From Candidatus Omnitrophota bacterium (GTDB lineage: Bacteria; Omnitrophota; Gorgyraeia; Gygaellales; Profunditerraquicolaceae), in contig JAGVOR010000186.1 of NCBI GenBank assembly GCA_020052635.1, positions 1 through 5,107 on the forward strand: a stretch of 5,107 bases of DNA, written 5' to 3'. Below are positions 1 through 5,107 of this stretch, piece by piece (within the stretch, counting starts at the first letter, position 1; each line of letters begins with the position of its first letter). A program made the position numbers and the translations under genes. The notes under the pieces are model-generated. The model searched no databases and had not been told where the DNA came from. It saw only the letters and a program-made list of their open reading frames with translations.

Positions 1-1473
1 GTGGCCGATACCGGCCAGTTGGCTTACTTAAGCCGCCCGCAGAGAATCGAACTGATCAAAGTCGCCGGGCGGCTTTCCCGGCCTGACCGGGATGAGATCA
101 GGAAACGAAAAAAGGATTGTCAGCGGGTGGAAAAGAATAATATCGATGATTATGACCGGCAAATCCGGGCTTCTACCGGGATCCGCTCTGCTCGCGGGCA
201 AACAGTATTCAGTGCGCCGCGGCAGATTAATCAGCAGGAAGTTAATCTAGAAGGGCGCCCGGAATTGATTACTCCCCGGGCATGTTATATTTGCAAACAG
301 GATTTTAAGCGCCTGCATTTTTTTTATGATGCGCTGTGTCCGGCTTGCGCCGATTTTAATTACCAGAAGCGTTTCCAGAGCAGTGATCTTACGGGGCAGG
401 TGGCTTTAATTACCGGATCGCGCTTGAAAATCGGTTATCAGGCAACTTTGATGATGCTGCGGGCAGGAGCCCGGGTGATTGCGACGACGCGTTTTCCGCA
501 TGATGCGGCGCTGCGCTACTCTCAAGAAACCGATTTTGCCAAATGGGGCAAGCGGTTGTATATTTACGGGTTGGATCTGCGGCATACTCCCAGTGTTGAA
601 ATTTTCTGTGATTACATCAGCCGGAGGTACGATCGTCTGGATATTTTAGTGAATAATGCCGCCCAGACCGTCAGGCGTCCGCCGGGTTTTTATACGCATT
701 TAATGGCAAATGAAAATTTTGAATTTAAGGATCAGCCTGAGCGCAGCCGTTTACTGCTGCATGATTTTCAGGAATGTAAAAGCAGGCTCTGCGGCAGGTT
801 TCCTAAAAATGCACAAACCAAGATGAGTCTGGCTTTGGTTTGGAGCCAAAAGATGCCGGGGGTGGGGATCTATGCTTCCGCCGGCCTCTCCCAGATTCCA
901 TATACGCATGACCATAGCTTAGCGGTCAAGAAAGTCTTTCCGCAAGGTAAGTTGGATGCCGATTTGCAACAGGTGGATCTGCGCCAAACTAATAGTTGGC
1001 GGCTCTGTCTGGGGCAGGTGTCGACCGCGGAGATGATTGAGATTCAGCTGGTCAATGCGATTGCGCCTTTTGTGTTATGCAATAAGTTTGCGGAAATGAT
1101 GAAGCGTCAATGCACCGGACAGAAGCATATCGTTAATGTTTCGGCAATGGAGGGTAAATTTTCCCGGTACATTAAAACGGAACGCCATCCGCATACCAAT
1201 ATGGCCAAAGCCGCTTTAAATATGCTCACCCATACTTCATCGCGCGATCTGGCCAAATTCGGGATATTTATGAACTCCGTGGACACCGGATGGGTTACCG
1301 ATGAGGATCCGGCGCATTTTTCGCTGGCCAAGCAGCAAAACCATGATTTCCAGCCCCCCCTGGATATTGTCGACGGAGCAGCCAGGGTATGCGATCCATT
1401 CTTCGACGGGATTAATACCGGAAAGCACTACTGCGGTAAATTTTTAAAAGATTATTTTCCGATCGCCTGGTAG
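1..1473 (+). CDS. Non-classical SDR-family NAD(P)-dependent oxidoreductase with N-terminal Cys4 knuckle
   Basis: The 490-codon frame opens with GTG at base 1, so the true start may lie upstream; no ribosome site can be seen. Residues 1-60 are basic and helical. Residues 95-116 hold CYIC and CPAC (C95, C98, C113, C116), a probable zinc knuckle. A Rossmann fold follows: [12 protein letters not shown] (134-145) is the cofactor loop, but Lys143 replaces the middle glycine of TGxxxGxG. NNAA (218-221) matches the SDR NNAG motif and NAIAP (352-356) the active-site Asn region. The two are 134 residues apart, against roughly 25 in classical SDRs, so about 100 residues are inserted. Ser381 (VNVSAMEG) fits the catalytic serine, but the YxxxK tyrosine is Thr399 (HTNMAK, Lys403). 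From memory, [13 protein letters not shown] and the C-terminal [11 protein letters not shown] recur in a wide family of uncharacterised SDRs, so this looks like a family trait and not decay. Substrate and activity are unknown. SDR fold is sure; catalysis is not. Confidence 0.88.
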   Translation: MADTGQLAYLSRPQRIELIKVAGRLSRPDRDEIRKRKKDCQRVEKNNIDDYDRQIRASTGIRSARGQTVFSAPRQINQQEVNLEGRPELITPRACYICKQDFKRLHFFYDALCPACADFNYQKRFQSSDLTGQVALITGSRLKIGYQATLMMLRAGARVIATTRFPHDAALRYSQETDFAKWGKRLYIYGLDLRHTPSVEIFCDYISRRYDRLDILVNNAAQTVRRPPGFYTHLMANENFEFKDQPERSRLLLHDFQECKSRLCGRFPKNAQTKMSLALVWSQKMPGVGIYASAGLSQIPYTHDHSLAVKKVFPQGKLDADLQQVDLRQTNSWRLCLGQVSTAEMIEIQLVNAIAPFVLCNKFAEMMKRQCTGQKHIVNVSAMEGKFSRYIKTERHPHTNMAKAALNMLTHTSSRDLAKFGIFMNSVDTGWVTDEDPAHFSLAKQQNHDFQPPLDIVDGAARVCDPFFDGINTGKHYCGKFLKDYFPIAW

Positions 1474-1489
1474 CGGTAATTCTACCGGG
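1466..1489 (+). promoter_or_regulatory. Stem-loop joining the SDR stop codon to the next gene's SD
   Basis: Bases 1466-1473 pair with 1482-1489 (CCTGGTAG with CTACCGGG, eight pairs including one U-G) around an 8-base loop. The 5' arm contains the SDR stop codon TAG (1471-1473). The 3' arm covers the first bases of the GGGAGGTGGGAG ribosome site of the DUF2062 gene. A ribosome reaching the stop would open the helix, so the structure could couple translation of the two genes. It lacks a T tract, so it is not a typical terminator. The pairing is seen directly; the role is inferred. Confidence 0.4.
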
Positions 1490-1498
1490 AGGTGGGAG
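1487..1498 (+). promoter_or_regulatory. Strong Shine-Dalgarno site of the DUF2062 gene
   Basis: GGGAGGTGGGAG contains GGAGGTG (1488-1494), a seven-base match to the anti-SD of 16S rRNA. It lies 7 bases before TTG at 1502 and 16 before ATG at 1511. This spacing favours the TTG start, although the second purine run (GGGAG, 1494-1498) is 12 bases from the ATG and keeps that start possible. Confidence 0.75.
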
Positions 1499-1501
1499 AC
1501 T

Positions 1502-1966
1502 TTGTGGCCGATGAAATTCCGATTTAAAAGGATTTTCGTTAGACTGATCCGCCAGAATAGCAGTCCGCATCAAATCGCCTTAGGCGCCGGTATCGGAGCT
1601 TTTATCTGTGTGCTGCCGCTTTATGGGCTGCATACCGTTTTGGTTATTTTGGCGATGTTGATTGTACGTTCGGCCAATAAAATCGCTATTTTTTTAGGTA
1701 CTAATCTTTCTTTAACTGTGACGTTGCCGTTTATTACCTGGGGCGCATACGAAATCGGCAGGCTGATGTTTAGAAACGATAATCTGCCGCCTTTGGATTG
1801 GAAATTCTTCAAAACAATTTCTCTGCAAAAAGTCGCCGGCCTTTATTGGCCGCTGTTTGCCGGCAGCTTGGTATTGGGTTTAATTTGTGCGGTTATAATT
1901 TACGGGTTGACTTATTTTACGGTTAAGCGGATAAGGCAAGGTAGAATTAATGGATCAGGTAAGTAA
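1502..1966 (+). CDS. DUF2062 family small integral membrane protein
   Basis: This 154-residue protein of unknown function carries the DUF2062 signature: SPHQIALGAGIGAF at 21-34, a proline-broken hydrophobic hairpin (about 25-56, with P39), then NKIAIFLGTNLS (59-70) and a second hydrophobic block with P76 to about residue 85. A final membrane segment spans about 115-140 and ends in a basic tail (VKRIRQGR), which suggests a cytoplasmic C-terminus. A basic stretch (KFRFKR) precedes the first segment. The length is normal for a single-domain member. TTG at 1502 is chosen because it sits 7 bases after a perfect SD; ATG at 1511 would remove only three residues. The gene begins 28 bp after the SDR stop and overlaps the following acetyltransferase gene by 17 bp, so the three are probably co-transcribed. 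The family has no established biochemical role that I can state, and the neighbours do not settle one. Confidence 0.88.
   Translation: MWPMKFRFKRIFVRLIRQNSSPHQIALGAGIGAFICVLPLYGLHTVLVILAMLIVRSANKIAIFLGTNLSLTVTLPFITWGAYEIGRLMFRNDNLPPLDWKFFKTISLQKVAGLYWPLFAGSLVLGLICAVIIYGLTYFTVKRIRQGRINGSGK
1938..1941 (+). promoter_or_regulatory. Ribosome binding site of the GNAT gene, inside the DUF2062 gene
   Basis: AAGG lies 8 bases before ATG 1950, within the last codons of the DUF2062 gene. It is short, but its placement together with the 17-bp gene overlap supports translational coupling and the choice of ATG 1950. Confidence 0.4.
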
Positions 1967-2603
1967 AATCAACTTTAGAAAATACCAACCCTGCGATAAA
2001 GCGGCCCTGCGGCAGATCGTTTATGATACCGCTTTGATCGGGGAGTCGGCCGGGAAATTTTTTGAAGGCCAAGAGATAATTACCGATGCTTTCAGCCTGT
2101 ATTTTACGGACTATGAGCCGGATGCCGCTTTTGTGGCGCAGGTTAACGGCCAGGTTGTCGCTTATTTGATCGGCGCTAAAGATAAAAATCGGGCGGAAAA
2201 GATATTTAACCGCCGCATCGTTTTTCCTTTATTGCTCAAAGCACTACGCAAGGGGGCATTCTTAAAATCCAAGAATCTTGGCTTTTTTATCCGTGGTTTA
2301 AAAGATTTATTGATTAACGGAGCCAAAACCCCGAATTTTACCCGTGAGTATCCGGCTACTTTTCATATAAATGTTCAATCAGGTTTTCGCGGGTTAGGGA
2401 TCGGCCACAAATTGATCGACATTTTTTTGGGTTATCTTAAACAAGAACATATCCCCGGCGTGCATTTAGCGACGATGTCTGATCCCGCGGCCGGATTTTT
2501 TTTAGCCCAGGGTTTTACCCAGTTATATAAAGGTAAACGTTCCTACTTTAGGCACATTTTGCACCGGGATGTACCGCTGTATATCTTTGGCAAGCGCCTT
2601 TGA
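1950..2603 (+). CDS. GNAT family N-acetyltransferase
   Basis: This 217-residue protein has a GNAT fold and would transfer an acetyl group from acetyl-CoA to an unidentified amine. It opens with INFRKYQPCDKAALRQIV (7-24), the usual beta1-alpha1 start. A strand with QVNGQVVAYLIG (64-75) corresponds to the central sheet. The acetyl-CoA pyrophosphate loop (motif A) is clear: TFHINVQSGFRGLGIG at 137-152, with R147-x-x-G150-x-G152, followed by helix HKLIDIFLGYL. The last part, GVHLATMSDPAAGFFLAQGF (170-189), matches the beta5-alpha4 region, where acceptors are often bound. The YPATFHI context resembles GNATs related to the acetyltransferase-like domain of O-GlcNAcase proteins, a resemblance judged by eye only. 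Residues 77-130 form a longer, basic, helical insertion that could shape the acceptor site. ATG 1950 falls inside the DUF2062 gene. The acceptor, whether protein, small molecule or sugar amine, cannot be told. Confidence 0.87.
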   Translation: MDQVSKINFRKYQPCDKAALRQIVYDTALIGESAGKFFEGQEIITDAFSLYFTDYEPDAAFVAQVNGQVVAYLIGAKDKNRAEKIFNRRIVFPLLLKALRKGAFLKSKNLGFFIRGLKDLLINGAKTPNFTREYPATFHINVQSGFRGLGIGHKLIDIFLGYLKQEHIPGVHLATMSDPAAGFFLAQGFTQLYKGKRSYFRHILHRDVPLYIFGKRL

Positions 2604-2643
2604 TTGGTTTCTAGTGCATACTCCGTAGATAGAATAATCCGCG

Positions 2644-3771
2644 ATGAAAGTATTAATCCAATTTGAAAGAAAACCTCTGTTATTCCGGGATCCTGAGTTC
2701 ATTATTTCTTGTACGGATCCGGCTTTATGCCAGGAGGCTTTTGGCGCGATTGAATCAGCCTTACGCCGGGGCTATTATCTGGCAGGCTTTGTTGCTTATG
2801 AAGCCGGTTACTGTTTTGAAAAAAAATTATACCGGGACAAACTGTATAACTTTCCGCTTATTTACCTGGGGGCTTATGCGGGTTTTCAGCGGGAGAGCCT
2901 TTTGGCTGTGGACAGTGAGTTTGGCCTGGGAAACTTGCGGTTAAACATCAGCCGTAACCGCTATTCTTTAAATATAGAAAAGATCCGGGATTATATTGCC
3001 AGAGGGGATGTCTATCAGATTACCTATTGCCTCAAGCTGCTTTTTGAATTTACCGGGGAGCCGCTGGCTTTATACTATCGTTTACTTGCCGAGCAGCCGG
3101 TGCCGTATCCTGCCTATATTCAAACCGATGAATTTCAAATTCTTTCTTTATCGCCGGAGTTATTTTTAAAAAAGCAAGGCGATTTTCTCCTGGCCAAGCC
3201 GATGAAAGGTACTTGGGCCCGGGGGAATAACGCCATGGAGGACCTGATCGCTCCGCTGCGGCTTAAGTATGACCACAAGAACCGGGCGGAAAATGTAATG
3301 ATCGCCGATCTGTTAAGGAATGATCTAGGAAGGCTGGGAGATAAAGTTAAAGCGCCTGCGCTTTTTGAAGTAGCCAGGTATAAGACTTTATGCCAGATGA
3401 CATCGACCGTGGTTGCCAGGATCAAAAAAGATGTTCCGATTGAGGATTTATTCTTTTCAGTTTTTCCTTCCGGATCGGTTACCGGCGCCCCTAAAATCAG
3501 GGCGATGCAGATTATCGATGAATTAGAGATTGATGAGCGCAAGATCTATACCGGAGCAATCGGCTATATTACTCCCCGCAAGGACCTGTTTTTCAATATC
3601 CCCATCCGCTCAATTTTAATTAATCGCAGCCAACCTGATCTTCAGCCTGCGGAGATGGGCATCGGTGGAGGGATCGTTTGGGATTCGACTCCTGAGGGAG
3701 AGTGGAATGAGGGGCTGCTTAAGGCTAAATTTCTGACCGATCTTGCGCCATCGCCTTTTTCTCCGGTCTAA
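2644..3771 (+). CDS. pabB: Aminodeoxychorismate synthase component I (PabB)
   Basis: PabB aminates chorismate to 4-amino-4-deoxychorismate, the precursor of p-aminobenzoate and folate in the cytoplasm, using ammonia from a glutaminase partner (PabA). The 375 residues are a short N-terminal region (GYYLAGFVAYEAGYCFE, 43-59) plus a full chorismate-binding domain: GDVYQIT (121-127), SPELF (170-174), KPMKGT (185-190), ENVMIADLLRNDLGR (216-230), QMTSTV (251-256), FPSGSVTGAPKIRAM (274-288) and GGGIVWDSTPEGEWNE (341-356). Lys188 in the PxKGT motif separates PabB from anthranilate synthase TrpE, which has alanine there. The N-terminal style matches PabB proteins often fused to the lyase PabC, but this one stops just after the chorismate domain. 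An in-frame TAA nine bases upstream (2635-2637) leaves ATG 2644 as the first ATG/GTG/TTG start. No SD is visible. The gene lies 40 bp after the GNAT gene; no pabA or pabC is present here. Confidence 0.94.
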   Translation: MKVLIQFERKPLLFRDPEFIISCTDPALCQEAFGAIESALRRGYYLAGFVAYEAGYCFEKKLYRDKLYNFPLIYLGAYAGFQRESLLAVDSEFGLGNLRLNISRNRYSLNIEKIRDYIARGDVYQITYCLKLLFEFTGEPLALYYRLLAEQPVPYPAYIQTDEFQILSLSPELFLKKQGDFLLAKPMKGTWARGNNAMEDLIAPLRLKYDHKNRAENVMIADLLRNDLGRLGDKVKAPALFEVARYKTLCQMTSTVVARIKKDVPIEDLFFSVFPSGSVTGAPKIRAMQIIDELEIDERKIYTGAIGYITPRKDLFFNIPIRSILINRSQPDLQPAEMGIGGGIVWDSTPEGEWNEGLLKAKFLTDLAPSPFSPV

Positions 3772-3802
3772 CTAGAGATTTTATTACGCCTCGGGGTTCT
3801 GG

Positions 3803-3866
3803 AAAATGGGGTCAGAATTATTTTATTTGAAAACAAGATAGAATAAAATAATTCTGACCCCATTTT
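3803..3866. repeat. Perfect 25-bp inverted repeat (palindromic element, possible REPIN/MITE)
   Basis: The left arm 3803-3827 (beginning AAAATGGGGTCAGAATTA) and the right arm 3842-3866 (ending TAATTCTGACCCCATTTT) are exact reverse complements over 25 bases, separated by a 14-base A-rich loop. A perfect match of this length implies recent origin or selection. The GGGGTCA core with AT-rich tails resembles, from memory, sequences flanking REP-associated (Y1 tyrosine) transposase genes, so this could be a non-autonomous palindromic element. No transposase is present. In RNA it would form a long hairpin ending in A-U pairs plus a T run (3863-3867), and might also end pabB transcription. Confidence 0.85.
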
Positions 3867-3878
3867 TGACCCCATTTT
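3855..3878 (+). repeat. Tandem 12-bp repeat TGACCCCATTTT x2
   Basis: Two exact head-to-tail copies of TGACCCCATTTT occupy 3855-3866 and 3867-3878. The first is the outer part of the right arm of the inverted repeat. The second copy could pair equally well with the left arm, giving an alternative hairpin register. It ends 12 bp before the -35 box of the downstream promoter. Confidence 0.85.
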
Positions 3879-3890
3879 CATTAATAGTGT

Positions 3891-3918
3891 TTGACAGGGT
3901 AGAATAAAGAGGTATAAT
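3891..3918 (+). promoter_or_regulatory. Consensus sigma70-type promoter upstream of the helicase gene
   Basis: TTGACA (3891-3896) and TATAAT (3913-3918) both match the housekeeping consensus exactly, with a 16-bp spacer, one short of optimal. An AT-rich stretch (ATTTTCATTAATA, 3874-3886) just upstream could act as an UP element. Transcription would start near 3925, giving a leader of about 70 bases before ATG 3995. It points toward the DEAD-box gene and is the only strong promoter I recognise in the window. Confidence 0.82.
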
Positions 3919-3942
3919 AAAACAAAGATTAGAGTGTTTTGT

Positions 3943-3981
3943 GCCGCCAAGGATTAAAGCTAACCTTGCGGCTTTTTTGTT
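3943..3981 (+). terminator. Intrinsic terminator / attenuator in the helicase leader
   Basis: GCCG(C)CAAGG(A)TTA at 3943-3956 pairs with TAACCTTGCGGC at 3961-3972: twelve pairs with two single-base bulges and an AAGC loop. Six T follow (3973-3978), then GTT. This is a textbook Rho-independent terminator. It lies only about 18 bases after the predicted transcription start and ends 13 bases before ATG 3995. It is therefore downstream of the helicase promoter, so it would either attenuate helicase expression or end a short RNA of about 55 bases. It is too far from pabB, and separated from it by a promoter, to be simply that gene's terminator. Confidence 0.75.
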
Positions 3982-3994
3982 CAAGCTGAAAAAT

Positions 3995-5107
3995 ATGCCG
4001 AATAAATCGATAATTGCTGATAGTTCTATACCGCCGGCCTCAAGCTTTTTTGGTTTAGGCATTGCCCCGAAGATTCTGGATATCCTGGAGCGGATGAAAT
4101 TTAGAGTTCCTACCCCGATTCAGCTCAAGGCGATTCCTTTGGCTCTGGAAGGTAAGGATATCGTAGGGATTGCCCAGACCGGAACCGGTAAAACCCATTC
4201 TTTTGCTATTCCGATGGTCCAGCGGCTGGTGCAGAAAACGGGGATCGGGTTGGTGCTGGCTCCGACCAGGGAATTAGCGATTCAGATCGATGAAGCTTTT
4301 CAGGAAATTGCGCGGGCTTTCGGGATGAAGACAGCCTGTCTTATCGGCGGAGCGCCGATGCCTCCGCAGGTTGCGGCTTTGCGTAAGGACCCTCAAATCG
4401 TGATTGCTACTCCCGGGAGGTTAATCGACCATATGTCCCAGTGGAATTTTATTCCGGATAGCGTGGTGATGCTGGTGCTTGATGAAGCCGATCGGATGCT
4501 GGATATGGGATTTGCCCCGCAGATCGATAAAATCTTGCGTTTCCTGCCGCGGGAACGCCAGACCATGCTTTTTTCGGCCACGATGCCTAAAGAGATTATG
4601 AATATCGCTTCCAAGCATATGAAGCTGCCTTTGAGCGTTGAGATTGCTCCTTCCGGCACTACCGCAGAAAAAGTTACCCAGGAATTATTTATTGTTAAAA
4701 GAGAGTCTAAGCAGCAGCTGCTTAAAAAAATACTGGCGCAATACCACGGATCAGTATTGTTGTTTTCACGAACCAAGTATAATGCCAGGAAAATTGTCAG
4801 TTCTATTCGTCAGATGGGGCATTCAGCTTCAGAGATTCATTCTAACCGCTCATTAGCCCAGCGCCGGGATGCCTTAGAGGGTTTTAAATCCGGCAAATAC
4901 CGGGTGTTGGTAGCTACCGATATCGCCTCCCGCGGCATCGATGTCACCGGGATTGAACTGGTGCTTAATTATGACTTGCCGGAGGATGCGGAAAATTATG
5001 TACACCGCATCGGCCGCACCGCCCGCGCCGGTCATCAGGGGCATGCGATCTCTTTTGCCACTCCTGATCAGAAACAGGATGTCGCGGATATTGAAAAACT
5101 GATTAAA
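3995..5107 (+). CDS. DEAD-box ATP-dependent RNA helicase, RhlE-like (3' partial)
   Basis: The frame is open for 371 codons and runs off the window end. It encodes an ATP-dependent RNA-unwinding enzyme with nearly both RecA domains: F19 plus PTPIQ (39-43, Q motif), AQTGTGKT (60-67, Walker A), PTRELA (90-95), GG (118-119), TPGR (139-142), DEAD (163-166), SAT (194-196), LLFSRTK (255-261), VLVATDIASRGID (304-316) and HRIGRTARAG (337-346). All ATP- and RNA-contacting motifs are intact. The overall pattern, such as IHSNRSLAQRR and ATDIASRGID, is closest by eye to RhlE-type helicases of ribosome assembly, RNA decay or cold adaptation. The C-terminal tail that separates subfamilies is missing, so no symbol is given. 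ATG 3995 is the first ATG; no SD precedes it, and in-frame CTG 3986 or TTG 3977 are weaker alternatives. The strong promoter at 3891-3918 and terminator at 3943-3981 lie in its leader, suggesting control by premature termination. Confidence 0.95.
   Translation, partial: MPNKSIIADSSIPPASSFFGLGIAPKILDILERMKFRVPTPIQLKAIPLALEGKDIVGIAQTGTGKTHSFAIPMVQRLVQKTGIGLVLAPTRELAIQIDEAFQEIARAFGMKTACLIGGAPMPPQVAALRKDPQIVIATPGRLIDHMSQWNFIPDSVVMLVLDEADRMLDMGFAPQIDKILRFLPRERQTMLFSATMPKEIMNIASKHMKLPLSVEIAPSGTTAEKVTQELFIVKRESKQQLLKKILAQYHGSVLLFSRTKYNARKIVSSIRQMGHSASEIHSNRSLAQRRDALEGFKSGKYRVLVATDIASRGIDVTGIELVLNYDLPEDAENYVHRIGRTARAGHQGHAISFATPDQKQDVADIEKLIK

Larger units (their letters stand above)
3772..3994. other. 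Non-coding regulatory interval between pabB and the helicase gene
   Basis: These 223 bases contain no credible gene on either strand. They hold the inverted repeat, the tandem repeat, the promoter and the terminator listed separately. Bases 3772-3802 show nothing beyond a GGGGT (3793-3797), which might be a decayed copy of the GGGGTCA core. The interval is much more AT-rich than the flanking genes. Confidence 0.8.

Noticed and set aside
1107..1428. Minus-strand open frames of 63-74 codons within the SDR gene
   Set aside because: They lie opposite conserved SDR coding sequence, overlap each other and show no recognisable domain.
1504..1512. GTGGCCGAT occurs at 1504-1512 and also as the first nine bases of the window
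   Set aside because: A 9-base match in different gene contexts with no extension; most likely chance, and not a repeat or a shared start signal.
2600..2635. A full promoter (TTGATT or TTGGTT with TAGAAT) before pabB
   Set aside because: Spacers would be 20-24 bp, too long for a sigma70 promoter; only the isolated -10-like box is kept as a weak finding.
3135..3542. 135-codon minus-strand open frame inside pabB
   Set aside because: It is antisense to the most conserved chorismate-binding motifs; low-complexity composition and no family resemblance indicate a shadow frame.
3803..3866. Palindrome as a CRISPR repeat or an attachment site
   Set aside because: There are no regularly spaced repeats with unique spacers, and no integrase or tRNA gene nearby.
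3934..3957. A 7-codon GTG-started leader frame ending in TAA inside the terminator stem
   Set aside because: It has no SD, would begin about 9 bases after the predicted transcription start, and its codons show no run of one amino acid as in classical attenuators. Its position over the stem is suggestive but not enough.
3768..4062. Minus-strand frames of 60 and 79 codons across the pabB-helicase interval
   Set aside because: They run through the palindrome, promoter and terminator, have no family resemblance, and are better explained by AT-rich non-coding DNA.
4393..4776. 127-codon minus-strand frame opposite the helicase
   Set aside because: Antisense to intact DEAD-box motifs; the plus-strand reading is unambiguous.

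Overview
The window reads as bacterial chromosomal DNA of moderate GC content. Five protein genes all lie on the + strand, packed tightly except for one regulatory-looking gap. The families present (an unusual SDR, DUF2062, GNAT, PabB, a DEAD-box helicase) do not fix a taxon. The mix of strong, weak and absent Shine-Dalgarno sites, the TTGACA/TATAAT-type promoter, and a GGGGTCA palindrome of a kind I associate with REP-type transposase elements in uncultured Gram-negative lineages would suit a metagenomic bacterium such as an Omnitrophota-like group. That placement is a low-confidence guess.

Positions 1-2603 look like one transcription unit. It starts with a 490-codon non-classical short-chain dehydrogenase/reductase that has a four-cysteine knuckle in front of its Rossmann domain; its true 5' end may lie outside the window. 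Next, 28 bp downstream, is a DUF2062 membrane protein with a perfect SD sequence, part of which is folded into a hairpin with the SDR stop codon. A GNAT acetyltransferase follows and overlaps the DUF2062 gene by 17 bp. Nothing in the sequence says what these three do together; the coupling argues only for co-expression.

Positions 2644-3771 encode a stand-alone aminodeoxychorismate synthase component I (PabB), which makes the p-aminobenzoate precursor of folate. It has all chorismate-binding signatures but no lyase (PabC) domain, and no pabA or pabC is visible. It has no SD and may use a very short leader or none.

Positions 3772-3994 are non-coding and are the most interesting stretch. They contain, in order, a perfect 25-bp inverted repeat (3803-3866), a tandem 12-bp repeat overlapping its right arm (3855-3878), a sigma70-type promoter with both hexamers at consensus (3891-3918), and a strong intrinsic terminator (3943-3981) that sits between this promoter and the next start codon. 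From 3995 to the window end is a DEAD-box RNA helicase, open at its 3' end. The layout suggests a helicase gene controlled by premature termination in its leader, or a very short RNA made just ahead of it, next to a possible palindromic mobile-element relic.
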